From: Lutibacter sp.
GTDB taxonomy: Bacteria > Bacteroidota > Bacteroidia > Flavobacteriales > Flavobacteriaceae
Direction of reading: 5' to 3'
Length of the DNA: 45,185 nucleotides
NCBI RefSeq assembly: GCF_030692605.1
Contig: NZ_JAUYUD010000037.1
Location: 1 to 45,185, forward strand
The translations under genes were made by a program, and so were the position numbers. The notes below the pieces were generated by a model. The model saw only the letters and a program-made list of their open reading frames with translations, searched no databases and was not told the DNA's origin. Within the stretch, counting starts at the first letter, position 1. Each line of letters opens with the position of its first letter. Shown one piece after another: positions 17,100 through 26,385 of this stretch.

Positions 17100-17720
17100 A
17101 TGAAACAAAAAATTGATACTATTATTTTTGACTTAGGAGGAGTGTTAGTAGATTGGGATCCTAAAAATGTATACTTAAAAGTATTTAATGGAAATGTTGA
17201 AAAAACAAATTGGTTTATAGAAACCGTTTGTACTCATGAATGGAACATGGCTCAAGATGGCGGAAGAACCATTGAAGAAGCAGTAACTGTGAAAATTGCA
17301 GAATTTCCGCAATATGAAGAGCTAATTAGAATTTATTACAACGAATGGCACCATATGTTTTCTGGTATTATTGAAGAGAATGTTGCACTATTCAAAAAAA
17401 TGAAGGATTCAGGAAAATATAAAATTTATGCGTTAACCAATTGGAGTGATGAAAAATGGGATTTAGCCTTAGAATTATTTCCCTTTTTTAATAGTTTTGA
17501 TGGTGTAGTAGTTTCTGGTAAAGAAAAAACGCACAAACCATTACCAGAAATTTATCACTTAATTCTAAATAGATTTCAAATAAATCCTGAAAGTACTATT
17601 TTTATTGATGATAATCCGTCTAACATTGAGGCCGCAAATAAGTTTAATTTACACACCATTCACTTTAAGTCAAATTCGAACCTAGCTTTAGATTTAAATA
17701 AATTTGGAATAATCTTTTAA
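17100..17720 (+). CDS. HAD-superfamily phosphatase (class IA)
   Basis: A 206-residue cytoplasmic hydrolase with all HAD motifs: motif I FDLGGVLVDWDP (Asp nucleophile near residue 10), motif II in YALTNWSDE, motif III lysine in KEKTHKPLPEIY, and motif IV FIDDNPSNIEAA. The small helical cap between motifs I and II fits YihX-like sugar phosphatases, but the substrate is not known. The ATG follows the prfB TAA with no gap, so the two are co-transcribed and probably translationally coupled. Confidence 0.88.
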   Translation: MKQKIDTIIFDLGGVLVDWDPKNVYLKVFNGNVEKTNWFIETVCTHEWNMAQDGGRTIEEAVTVKIAEFPQYEELIRIYYNEWHHMFSGIIEENVALFKKMKDSGKYKIYALTNWSDEKWDLALELFPFFNSFDGVVVSGKEKTHKPLPEIYHLILNRFQINPESTIFIDDNPSNIEAANKFNLHTIHFKSNSNLALDLNKFGIIF

Positions 17721-17851
17721 CAAAATAACAAACAGTATTTAATTTCCAACAATTAGTGATTAATTCAATATAATTTGTATTTTTACAAGAATTTACATTT
17801 TATAATGTTATTTTATTTAAAAATTGCTAAGAATTAACTAAAAATAACTGT

Positions 17852-20236
17852 ATGAGAAAATTATTAATAGGGCTATTCTTACTAGTTCCAATTATTACTT
17901 TCGGCCAAAAGGCGTATACTTCATTTACCATTTCTGGAAAAATAATTGACGGTTCAACAAAAGAACCAATTGAACTTGCAACTATAATATTTAAAAATTC
18001 CGATGATTCTAAAATTAAACATGGAGGTATTTCCAACTCCAAAGGAAATTTTTCCATTGATGTCGAAAGAGGTACTTACGATGTTTCTGTTGAAATTATT
18101 GGGTTTAAAACAAAAAACCTGAACATTTCATCAATTAATAGAAATATAAATCTTTCCGTGATTGAATTGGAAATAGATACTGAGTTATTGGCCGAAGTTG
18201 AAGTTTTAAGCGAAAAAAGGACCATTGAATTTAAGGCTAACAAAATAGTTTATAATGTTGAAAGGGACTTATCATCTTCTGGCAACTCTGCAACTGAAAT
18301 TTTAAATAATATCCCTTCCGTTTCAGTTGCCCCTGACGGAAATGTTAAAATAGGCGGAATTAAAACTCCTTTGATTTTAATAAATGGCAAAATGTCTTCA
18401 ATGACTAAAAATGAAGGTTTAAAATCAATTCCTGCAGGTTCTATTGAAAATATTGAGGTTATTCCAAATGCCGGAGCCAAATATGCGGCATCAACCACAG
18501 GTGTTATTAACATTATTCTTAAAAAAGGGGAAAAGGAAGGCTTAAATGGATCTATTACTACCACAGCAGGTTATAAAGATTATTATGGTGGATTACTAAC
18601 TTTAAACCAGAAGTCTAAAGGGATCAATTTTTATGTAAATAGCACTTATTTTCAAAGAAACCCTATAGATGAAATTGTTACTAACTCAGATTTTATAAGT
18701 AATGGATTGTTAGTGTCTTCTGTAAACGAAAAAATTGAAAACAATAGTAAAGGGAAAGGTTTTTACAGTACAATTGGTGCAGATTTCAACCTTTCAAGTC
18801 AAACTAATTTATCAACTGTTCTAAATTATACCAATATAAATAATAATAATAAAGCACCTGGAATTACTACATTTATAAATAATTTAGGGCAGATTACTTC
18901 AAGCAATGATCGTGATTTTAAAGGAGATTTTAGTGATGAGATTGTTGAATTATTAATCGATCTTGAACACAATTTTAAAAAGGAAGGACAGCAATTATCT
19001 GCATCTGTGAGACGGTACAGTGATCTTGAGAACTTTCATAATACAATTTTTAACACCAATAACTTATTTTCAAATGAGGATTTTGTTATAAAAAACAAAA
19101 TGGCTGGTACTAATTATCATTTGAAATTTAATAACCCAATTAACAAAACTTCAACATTTATAACCGGATATACATATAAAAATGGTAAAATCCCATTTAG
19201 ATTAAGTGGTACTTCTATTTCGAGCATGGATTACACAGAAAAAGTAAATGCTGGTTTTATTGAATTTGAAAATGAAGGTGAAAAATTCTCTTATGTTTTA
19301 GGTTTAAGGGGAGAATTTATTGAGCTCGACGTTAACTATCTTTCACAAGATATTTCTCAAAAAAAGGATTACAAATTTTTAATTCCTTCAACTTACTTTC
19401 AATATTCATTTTCAGATACAAAATCGTTAAGTTTGAGTTATGGAAAATCAGTTGTCAATCCTGACTACAACCGCTTACAACCTTTTGAACAAAAAATAAG
19501 TGAAACCTCTTCCTATAAAGGAAATGTTCATTTAAATCCTATTATTACAAACAATATAGAACTTCTTTATGCATATTCTGGCGAAAAAATAACCTTTGCT
19601 CCTACTATATTCTTTATGAAAATAGATGAGTATTGGGAATTCGTTACTTATGAAACAGGTGAAACTATAAACGGTATTTCAAAAATACTTACAAAACCGT
19701 ATAACGTAGGTAATTTAGACTATTACGGAATAAATTTGACCAGTAGCTATAAAGTTTCAAATATCTTAAATTTTACAGGTTTTGTAAGTATCTTTAATAT
19801 GACCAGAAAAGGTAAACTTACTATAAAAAATGAATTAAACGAAAATATTAATAAAGATTATGAACATAGTAGTTTGAGTGGTGAAATGAGTTTATTATTT
19901 CAGTTAAAAATTCCAGGCGTTTTTGATATTCAAAGTAATATTCAGCATGTATTAGAATCTGAAGCACGTTATTCCATTAGAAAAGCATATACTAATGCCA
20001 ATTTAGCAATTAACAAAGATTTGTTTAATAAGGATGCATCTATTAGTCTATCTGTTGACGATTTATTTTTATCTGAGAAAACTGATAGAAATCGTTTTGA
20101 AACTAATTATTTTTCCAATACTTTAAATAAAAGTAAACATCGAAACATCTTATTATCATTTACTTATCGTTTTAACCAAAGTAAAAAAGATAGAAAAATT
20201 GATTTTGAAATAAAAGAAAATAAGCCTAAATTTTAA
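17852..20236 (+). CDS. TonB-dependent-receptor-type outer-membrane barrel, 794 aa
   Basis: The signal peptide (about residues 1-18, ending ITFGQ) is followed by a carboxypeptidase-regulatory-like Ig domain (about 25-115, with SGKIIDGSTKEPIELATI). Next comes a plug-like domain (about 130-220: ATEILNNIPSVSV, then ILINGKM and IEVIPNAGAKYAAST) and an outer-membrane barrel of the PF14905 kind to the end. After the last strand (LLSFTYRFN) is a lysine-rich tail. The substrate is unknown; there is no SusD partner and no siderophore gene nearby. It is paralogous to the gene at 20817. The ArsC-like gene follows after 20 bases. Confidence 0.88.
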   Translation: MRKLLIGLFLLVPIITFGQKAYTSFTISGKIIDGSTKEPIELATIIFKNSDDSKIKHGGISNSKGNFSIDVERGTYDVSVEIIGFKTKNLNISSINRNINLSVIELEIDTELLAEVEVLSEKRTIEFKANKIVYNVERDLSSSGNSATEILNNIPSVSVAPDGNVKIGGIKTPLILINGKMSSMTKNEGLKSIPAGSIENIEVIPNAGAKYAASTTGVINIILKKGEKEGLNGSITTTAGYKDYYGGLLTLNQKSKGINFYVNSTYFQRNPIDEIVTNSDFISNGLLVSSVNEKIENNSKGKGFYSTIGADFNLSSQTNLSTVLNYTNINNNNKAPGITTFINNLGQITSSNDRDFKGDFSDEIVELLIDLEHNFKKEGQQLSASVRRYSDLENFHNTIFNTNNLFSNEDFVIKNKMAGTNYHLKFNNPINKTSTFITGYTYKNGKIPFRLSGTSISSMDYTEKVNAGFIEFENEGEKFSYVLGLRGEFIELDVNYLSQDISQKKDYKFLIPSTYFQYSFSDTKSLSLSYGKSVVNPDYNRLQPFEQKISETSSYKGNVHLNPIITNNIELLYAYSGEKITFAPTIFFMKIDEYWEFVTYETGETINGISKILTKPYNVGNLDYYGINLTSSYKVSNILNFTGFVSIFNMTRKGKLTIKNELNENINKDYEHSSLSGEMSLLFQLKIPGVFDIQSNIQHVLESEARYSIRKAYTNANLAINKDLFNKDASISLSVDDLFLSEKTDRNRFETNYFSNTLNKSKHRNILLSFTYRFNQSKKDRKIDFEIKENKPKF

Positions 20237-20256
20237 ATAGTTATTAACTTATATTA

Positions 20257-20595
20257 ATGAAGATATACCATAACCCAAGATGCAGTAAAAGCAGGGAAGG
20301 TCTTGCCATTTTGGAAGAATCTAATACACAATTTGAAGTTGTTTTATATTTAGACCAACTTTTAACAAAGGCTGAATTAACTGAAATCATACAATTATTA
20401 GGTATTTCTCCAATAGAATTAATTCGAAAGAATGAATCTTTATGGAAAGAAAATTACAAAGCAAAAAATCTTACTGATATGGAACTTATCAAAGTAATGA
20501 TTGAAAATCCAAAATTGATTGAAAGACCAATTGTGATAAACAATGGAAAAGCTGTTATTGGACGTCCGCCTGAAATAATTAAATCAATTTTATAA
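20257..20595 (+). CDS. ArsC-family (arsenate reductase-like) protein
   Basis: A 112-residue thioredoxin-fold protein of the glutaredoxin-dependent ArsC family. The active-site cysteine is at residue 9 in YHNPRCSKSREGL, and the family segment IERPIVINNGKAVIGRPPE provides the arginines that bind arsenate in true ArsC. Many family members (Spx/YffB-like) do not reduce arsenate. No ars transporter or ArsR regulator is nearby, so an arsenic role is not supported by context. It probably shares a transcript with the receptor gene 20 bases upstream. Confidence 0.82.
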   Translation: MKIYHNPRCSKSREGLAILEESNTQFEVVLYLDQLLTKAELTEIIQLLGISPIELIRKNESLWKENYKAKNLTDMELIKVMIENPKLIERPIVINNGKAVIGRPPEIIKSIL

Positions 20596-20697
20596 AATTT
20601 AAGTTTTTTTTAACACAAAAATAAATCCCAAAACCTTTAATATAATTATCACAATTACTATTTAACTAATTGTTTATCAGTAATTTAATTTATTAAA

Positions 20698-20779
20698 TTA
20701 ACCTTAGAATCTAACTTTTTTAAGTCCAACTTTCCTTAGTATTCATTAACACTAGTTAACATATAACTACTTGGTTAAC
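20698..20779 (+). promoter_or_regulatory. Direct repeats TTAAC upstream of the second receptor gene
   Basis: TTAAC occurs at 20698-20702, 20746-20750, 20756-20760 and 20775-20779. The last three are 10 and 19 bases apart, close to one and two helical turns, and end just before the -7 box. They could be an activator or repressor site; the motif is short and AT-rich, so chance is possible. Confidence 0.3.
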
Positions 20780-20782
20780 CAC

Positions 20783-20790
20783 TATATTTG
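20783..20790 (+). promoter_or_regulatory. -7 box of the second receptor gene
   Basis: TATATTTG, an exact TAnnTTTG, 26 bases before the ATG. No TTTG is found at the expected -33 position, which would fit a promoter needing an activator at the TTAAC repeats. Confidence 0.5.
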
Positions 20791-20816
20791 TCCCTGAAAT
20801 AAACAAAAATATATTT

Positions 20817-23264
20817 ATGAAAAGAATTAAAATTTTGATGCTAATTTTAACGCTTTCAAATACCATGTTTGGACAGATGCAAGGAAATGCACCTCAAATT
20901 AGTGTTAAGGGTCAAGTAATAGACATTGAAACCAAACAGCCATTAGAATACGCAACAATAATTTTTACACCTGTAAATGGGAAATCGCTAAATGGAGGAA
21001 TAACAGATGATAAAGGTAATTTTGATATTCCAGTAGCAAAAGGAACCTACAATATTTCAGTGGAATTTATTTCATTTAAAACAAAAAAATTTCCAAATAG
21101 AGCTTTAACAGTTGATACTAATCTAGGTGTAATTTCATTAGAAATTAATGCCGAAGCCTTAAATGAAGTGGAAGTAATTGCTGAAAAAAGTACTGTTGAG
21201 ATTAGACTTGACAAAAAAATATATAATGTTGGTAAAGATATGACTGTAAAAGGTGGTACTGCAGCAGATGTATTAGATAATGTTCCATCAGTATCTGTTG
21301 ATGTTGAAGGAAATGTTAGTTTACGAGGCAGTGAAAATGTAAGAATTTTAATAAATGGAAAACCATCTGGGTTGGTTGGTTTAAGCGGTACCGATGCATT
21401 AAGACAATTACCTGCTGATGCTATTGAAAAAGTCGAAGTAATTACAAGTCCTTCAGCACGTTATGAAGCAGAAGGTACGGCCGGAATATTAAATATTATT
21501 TTACGAAAAGGTAAAGCTCAAGGATTCAATGGTTCATTTACCGCAACTACTGGACATCCTGATAATTTAGGTGCATCTGCTAGTTTAAATTATAGAACCG
21601 ATAAGGTAAATTATTTTGGAAATGGTGGTTATTCCTATAGAAATGCTCCAGGCAGCTCATTTAGTAACACCACTTATTTAAATCCAATTGCTGGAGCTCC
21701 TAAATTTAGAAATGAAAATAATGAAATTGTACGTTTAAATAATAATTATAATACTCGCTTTGGTATAGAATATTTTTTATCAGATAAAAGCTCTTTAACA
21801 GGTACATTTTTATACAGAGAATCTAATGGAGAAGACCTATCAACTAACATTACAGATGAGTTGAACGCATCAAAAATAATGACACGTGTTAACGAAAGAA
21901 TTGATAGCTCTGATGAAAAAGATAAAACCATTGAATATGCACTTAATTATTCAAAAGATTTTACTAAATCTGGTCATAAACTAACATTAGATTTCCAATA
22001 TGGATCAAGCACTGAAGGAAATCAATCTAATTTAACAGACTCAGATACTTTTCCTACACTAGTAATAAACAATCCTGAAAGGAGTTTAACCAATAATGAA
22101 TCTAAAGATTTACTATTTAAAGGAGATTATGTGTTACCCCTTGGAGAAAAAGCACAATTTGAATTCGGATTTAAAGCCGACATTACCTCTTTAAATTCAG
22201 ATTATTTGGTAGAAGATTATGATTTCACAACTAACCAATACATCAATAATCTTAATTTTTCTAATGCATTAGAGTTTGATCAAAATGTGTTTGCTGTTTA
22301 CTCTCAATACGGAGAAAAAATTAATAAATTCTCCTATTTATTTGGTTTAAGAATGGAAACAACGGATAGAAACATAAAATTAGTTGACCAGCCCGATAAT
22401 AAAAAAGATTTTACTGAACTATTTCCAACCATAAATTTTGGTTATGAATTTAGCGATACTGAAAATTTAACATTGGGTTACAGTAGAAGATTAAGAAGAC
22501 CACATCATTGGTTTTTAAACCCTTTTGAGTCGAGAACTAGTGAAACTTCCATTAACAAAGGAAACATTTATTTAGATCCAATGTATACTAATTCCTTTGA
22601 TTTAGGATATTTAAAAAGATGGGATAAGATAACTTTAAATTCATCTGTTTATTACCAGCATACAACAAACAATTTTGAAAGAATTCAAACCGAGGAGAAT
22701 AGAATTATTGACGGAAATCTAACATTAGTTCTTATTAGACAACCTATAAATTTAAGTTCCCAAGATAGATATGGATTTGAATTTACTGCAAATTATAATC
22801 CTTATAAATGGTGGAGATTAACCAATAGTTTTAATTTCTTTAAATCTGTAACTGATGGGTTTTATGAAGGTATCAGTTATGATGCCGAAAATACAAGTTG
22901 GTTTACACGCTTTGATTCTAGAATAACCCTACCTGGAAAAATTGATTGGCAAACAAGTGGTATGTATATGGGACCCTCAGAAGGAGCTCAATCTAAAAAT
23001 AAAGCTATGTTTGGGGTTAACTTAGCCTTTAGTAAGGATATTTTAAAAGATAATGGTACTATTTCTTTAAACGTAAGCGATCTATTTAACACTCGTAAGA
23101 GAGAATCAACAAATTATTCTCCAAACACTATTTCTGTTAATGAATTTCAATGGAGAAAGCGTCAAGTATTATTAAACTTTACGTATAGATTAAATCAGAA
23201 AAAGAAAAGAGAAAGACCTCAAAGAGATTCTGAAGGAGGCGAAGAAGAAATGTTTAAAGCATAA
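20817..23264 (+). CDS. TonB-dependent-receptor-type outer-membrane barrel, 815 aa
   Basis: Paralogue of the gene at 17852 with the same order: signal peptide (about 1-20, ending MFGQ), carboxypeptidase-regulatory-like domain (about 28-120, VKGQVIDIETKQPLEYATI), plug (about 140-240, VLDNVPSVSVDVEGNVSLRGSENVRILINGKPSG) and PF14905-type barrel. The plug is closer to the classical receptor form than that of the first copy. After the last strand (VLLNFTYRLN) a charged tail of about 24 residues ends EEEMFKA. Substrate unknown. It has its own promoter box and a strong terminator. Confidence 0.9.
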   Translation: MKRIKILMLILTLSNTMFGQMQGNAPQISVKGQVIDIETKQPLEYATIIFTPVNGKSLNGGITDDKGNFDIPVAKGTYNISVEFISFKTKKFPNRALTVDTNLGVISLEINAEALNEVEVIAEKSTVEIRLDKKIYNVGKDMTVKGGTAADVLDNVPSVSVDVEGNVSLRGSENVRILINGKPSGLVGLSGTDALRQLPADAIEKVEVITSPSARYEAEGTAGILNIILRKGKAQGFNGSFTATTGHPDNLGASASLNYRTDKVNYFGNGGYSYRNAPGSSFSNTTYLNPIAGAPKFRNENNEIVRLNNNYNTRFGIEYFLSDKSSLTGTFLYRESNGEDLSTNITDELNASKIMTRVNERIDSSDEKDKTIEYALNYSKDFTKSGHKLTLDFQYGSSTEGNQSNLTDSDTFPTLVINNPERSLTNNESKDLLFKGDYVLPLGEKAQFEFGFKADITSLNSDYLVEDYDFTTNQYINNLNFSNALEFDQNVFAVYSQYGEKINKFSYLFGLRMETTDRNIKLVDQPDNKKDFTELFPTINFGYEFSDTENLTLGYSRRLRRPHHWFLNPFESRTSETSINKGNIYLDPMYTNSFDLGYLKRWDKITLNSSVYYQHTTNNFERIQTEENRIIDGNLTLVLIRQPINLSSQDRYGFEFTANYNPYKWWRLTNSFNFFKSVTDGFYEGISYDAENTSWFTRFDSRITLPGKIDWQTSGMYMGPSEGAQSKNKAMFGVNLAFSKDILKDNGTISLNVSDLFNTRKRESTNYSPNTISVNEFQWRKRQVLLNFTYRLNQKKKRERPQRDSEGGEEEMFKA

Positions 23265-23298
23265 AAAAAGGGAGCAATTAAAATTGCTCCCTTTTTTT
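23264..23298. terminator. Bidirectional terminator after the second receptor gene
   Basis: Stem GGGAGCAATT/AATTGCTCCC, flanked by an A-run on the left and a T-run on the right. It can end transcription from the receptor gene and from the convergent 55-codon gene that stops at 23317. The receptor stop codon overlaps the A-run. Confidence 0.88.
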
Positions 23299-23316
23299 AT
23301 ATATAATTTATTTTTT

Positions 23317-23484
23317 TTACTTCTTAGCTTCTACTTTTGCAGCCTTTCTATATTTCCAAGATTCTTTAAAATATCCAATTAACCAATAAGGAATAACAAA
23401 CGTAATTAAAAAAATCATTAACCAAAACCCCATTGTAAAAACGGTTAAGAAAACTAAAAATCCAGAAAATTGGGATAAATCCAT
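23317..23484 (-). CDS. 55-residue membrane protein of unknown function
   Basis: A short frame opening with ATG at 23484 and closing with TAA. The product begins MDLSQFSGFLVFL, has one long or two short hydrophobic segments (about residues 8-37, including WLMIFLITFVIPYWLI), then a basic tail SWKYRKAAKVEAKK. The positive-inside rule puts the tail in the cytoplasm. A TAnnTTTG box at 23513-23520 and a terminator after the stop support a real gene. I do not recognise the family. Confidence 0.65.
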   Translation of the reverse strand: MDLSQFSGFLVFLTVFTMGFWLMIFLITFVIPYWLIGYFKESWKYRKAAKVEAKK

Positions 23485-23512
23485 AACTTTTAAAGTATTT
23501 TATTAATTTTTA

Positions 23513-23520
23513 CAAAAATA
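23513..23520 (-). promoter_or_regulatory. -7 box of the 55-codon gene
   Basis: The minus strand reads TATTTTTG, an exact TAnnTTTG, 28 bases before the ATG. A weak TTTA replaces TTTG about 22 bases further upstream. Confidence 0.4.
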
Positions 23521-23673
23521 CTATTTATTTTAAATTAACTACTAAAGTTTACTTATTTTTTATTGGTTACTTTTATTACTAAATAATTTAAAAAATATTC
23601 CTCTCCTTTGGAAAGTTCAAAACGTATAATTTGTAACTTTACATGGTTAGTAATTACCTTAATCAATATTAAA

Positions 23674-25071
23674 ATGAAATATAGAATAGAAAAAGACACA
23701 ATGGGTAAAATTGAAGTTCCTGCTGATAAATATTGGGGAGCTCAAACCGAACGATCAAGAAATAATTTTAAAATAGGACCTTCTGGTTCTATGCCTTTAG
23801 AAGTGATATATGGATTTGCATATTTAAAAAAAGCCGCTGCTCATGCAAATTACGATTTAGGTGTATTACCATTAGAAAAAAGAGATTTAATTTCTAAAGT
23901 TTGTGAAGAAATTTTAGAAGGAAAATTAGATGATCAGTTTCCTTTAGTTATTTGGCAAACAGGATCTGGTACCCAAAGTAATATGAACTGTAATGAAGTA
24001 ATTGCAAACAGAGCTCATGAAATTGCAGGAAATATTATTGGAGAAGGAGAACCTGTGATACAAGCAAATGATGATGTGAACAAGTCACAATCTAGTAATG
24101 ATACTTACCCAACTGGAATGCACATTGCTTGTTATAAAATGATAAATGATGTTACCATTCCAGGTGTAAAAAAATTGAGAGATACTCTAAAAGCAAAATC
24201 TGAAGAATTTAAAGATGTTGTTAAAATTGGACGTACACATCTTATGGATGCAACTCCGCTTACCATAGGGCAAGAATTTTCTGGCTACGTTTCTCAATTA
24301 AATCACGGATTAAAAGCATTAGAAAATACATTACCTCATTTAGCTGAATTAGCACTAGGTGGAACAGCGGTTGGAACTGGACTAAATACGCCTAAAGGAT
24401 ACGATGTTCTCGTAGCTCAAAAAATTGCAGAATTTACAGGCTTACCATTTATTACAGCTGAAAATAAATTTGAGGCATTAGCTTCACACGATGCATTAGT
24501 TGAAAGTCATGGTGCATTAAAACAATTAGCTGTTTCATTAAATAAAATTGCAAACGATATTAGAATGATGGCTTCTGGACCAAGATCTGGAATTGGAGAA
24601 TTAATTATCCCAGCAAATGAACCAGGAAGCTCAATTATGCCAGGTAAGGTAAACCCAACCCAATCTGAAGCAATAACAATGGTTTGCGCCCAGGTAATTG
24701 GTAATGATGTTACCATTACATTTGGAGGTGCTCAAGGTCATTATGAATTAAATGTTTTTAAACCTGTAATGTGTGCCAATTTCTTACAATCGGCACGATT
24801 ATTAGGGGACGCTTCTGACAGTTTTAATGAGCATTGCGCCGTTGGTATAGAACCAAATTACCCGAGAATTAAAGAACTATTAAATAATTCATTAATGTTG
24901 GTTACAGCATTAAACACAAAAATTGGTTATTATAAAGCTGCTGAAATAGCAAATACAGCGCATACTAATGGAACTACATTAAAAGAAGAAGCTGTAAGAT
25001 TAGGATATGTAACTCCTGAAGATTACGATGCTTGGGTTAAACCAGAAGAAATGATTGGTTCTTTAAAATAA
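23674..25071 (+). CDS. fumC: Fumarate hydratase class II
   Basis: Converts fumarate to L-malate in the TCA cycle as an iron-independent tetramer. The 465-residue protein has the superfamily signature [11 protein letters not shown] (about residues 318-328), the SGTQSNMN segment and [11 protein letters not shown], all contributing to the active site. The start at 23674 ([16 protein letters not shown]) matches the family N-terminus; an upstream in-frame start at 23608 would add 22 non-conserved residues. It is followed by a bidirectional terminator. Confidence 0.96.
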   Translation: MKYRIEKDTMGKIEVPADKYWGAQTERSRNNFKIGPSGSMPLEVIYGFAYLKKAAAHANYDLGVLPLEKRDLISKVCEEILEGKLDDQFPLVIWQTGSGTQSNMNCNEVIANRAHEIAGNIIGEGEPVIQANDDVNKSQSSNDTYPTGMHIACYKMINDVTIPGVKKLRDTLKAKSEEFKDVVKIGRTHLMDATPLTIGQEFSGYVSQLNHGLKALENTLPHLAELALGGTAVGTGLNTPKGYDVLVAQKIAEFTGLPFITAENKFEALASHDALVESHGALKQLAVSLNKIANDIRMMASGPRSGIGELIIPANEPGSSIMPGKVNPTQSEAITMVCAQVIGNDVTITFGGAQGHYELNVFKPVMCANFLQSARLLGDASDSFNEHCAVGIEPNYPRIKELLNNSLMLVTALNTKIGYYKAAEIANTAHTNGTTLKEEAVRLGYVTPEDYDAWVKPEEMIGSLK

Positions 25072-25085
25072 GATTGACTTTAATT

Positions 25086-25118
25086 AAAAAAAGCACTGAA
25101 ATTCAGTGCTTTTTTTTT
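25086..25118. terminator. Bidirectional terminator between fumC and ackA
   Basis: Stem AAGCACTGAA/TTCAGTGCTT around a single central A, with A-run before and T-run after, between two convergent genes. The loop in RNA must open at least the inner pairs. The right end touches the ackA stop codon. Confidence 0.88.
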
Positions 25119-26298
25119 ATAACAATTCAAATGATTGTTTTGCAATTTCAACCTCTTCATTAGTAGGAACAATTAATATTTTTGTTCTTGCATTTAAGGA
25201 ATGAATTTCAGTTATTTTTTTAGCTCTAACTTTATTTTTCTCTTTGTCTATTTCAATTCCAAAATATTCCATATTAGCACATACCAAGTTTCTAATAGCC
25301 TCAGAATTTTCTCCAATTCCAGCAGTAAATACAATAGCGTCTAAACCATTCATAGCAGCAACATAAGCTCCAATATAATGTTTTATTTTATATGCACTCA
25401 TATCCAACGCTAACTGACATTCTTTATTTCCCTTTTCAGCTTCAGATTCAATATCACGTAAATCACTATAACCAGTTAATCCAAACATCCCACTTTCTTT
25501 TTGCAACATGCTGTTAACTTCATCTAATTCATAACCTAAATTATTTACCAAATGAAAAATAATAGCGTGATCAATGGCACCACTTCTAGAACCCATTATT
25601 AACCCTGTTACAGGTCCAAACCCTAGCGAAGTATCAATGCTTTTCCCATCTTTCACAGCGGCCATACTACAACCATTCCCTAAATGAATTGTAATAATTT
25701 TAGAATTTTTAATTCCCAAATATTCAATTGCTTTTTCAGAAACATATTTATGACTGGTACCGTGAAATCCGTATTTTCTAATTTTATGTTCTTCCAAAAA
25801 TTTATTTGGAATGGCATATTTATAAGCTTCAACTGGTATAGTTTGGTGGAAGGCTGTATCAAAAACTGCAATTTGCTTTGCTTCAGGAAACATTGTTTCA
25901 GCAACAATAATACCTTCATAATTTGCCGGATTGTGTTGAGGAGCTAAAGAAAATAATTTTTTAATTTGATCTTTAACTTCCCGATTTATAATAGTTGTAT
26001 TTGAGAATGTGCTTCCCCCGTGCACTACTCTATGACCAACAGCTTCAATTTCTAAAGTAGATTTTAATACCCCTACTTTTGGATCAAGTAGCAATTTAAC
26101 AACTTTTTCTAACCCTATTTTATGATTCGGAATTTCTCCAACTTCATCAATTTTATGATTTTCAGATTTATAATGAATCTCCGCATCGTTTAAACCTATT
26201 CTTTCAACCAAACCTGAACAAATAACTTCTTCTTGTGGCATTTTAAATAATTGATATTTAATGGAAGAACTACCTGAATTAATTACTAATATTTTCAT
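25117..26298 (-). CDS. ackA: Acetate kinase
   Basis: Makes ATP and acetate from acetyl phosphate. The 393-residue protein has the N-terminal phosphate-binding motif NSGSSSIKYQLF (residues 7-18), HRVVHGG, the catalytic region FDTAFHQTIP and the signature HLGNGCSMAAVKDGKSIDTS. Length is normal. It lies 87 bases downstream of pta, giving the usual pta-ackA order for overflow acetate metabolism. Confidence 0.97.
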   Translation of the reverse strand: MKILVINSGSSSIKYQLFKMPQEEVICSGLVERIGLNDAEIHYKSENHKIDEVGEIPNHKIGLEKVVKLLLDPKVGVLKSTLEIEAVGHRVVHGGSTFSNTTIINREVKDQIKKLFSLAPQHNPANYEGIIVAETMFPEAKQIAVFDTAFHQTIPVEAYKYAIPNKFLEEHKIRKYGFHGTSHKYVSEKAIEYLGIKNSKIITIHLGNGCSMAAVKDGKSIDTSLGFGPVTGLIMGSRSGAIDHAIIFHLVNNLGYELDEVNSMLQKESGMFGLTGYSDLRDIESEAEKGNKECQLALDMSAYKIKHYIGAYVAAMNGLDAIVFTAGIGENSEAIRNLVCANMEYFGIEIDKEKNKVRAKKITEIHSLNARTKILIVPTNEEVEIAKQSFELL

Positions 26299-26385
26299 GT
26301 GTTATTTTTATTGTTTTTTAATGGTCAAATGCTGTTCGCTATTAATAATTCTCTTGAAAATAAAAATTTTAATGCTCGTTTCATT

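Noticed and set aside
23608-23673. Upstream start giving fumC 22 extra residues
   Set aside because: Class II fumarases start at MKYRIEKD or equivalent; the extra residues resemble untranslated promoter DNA.
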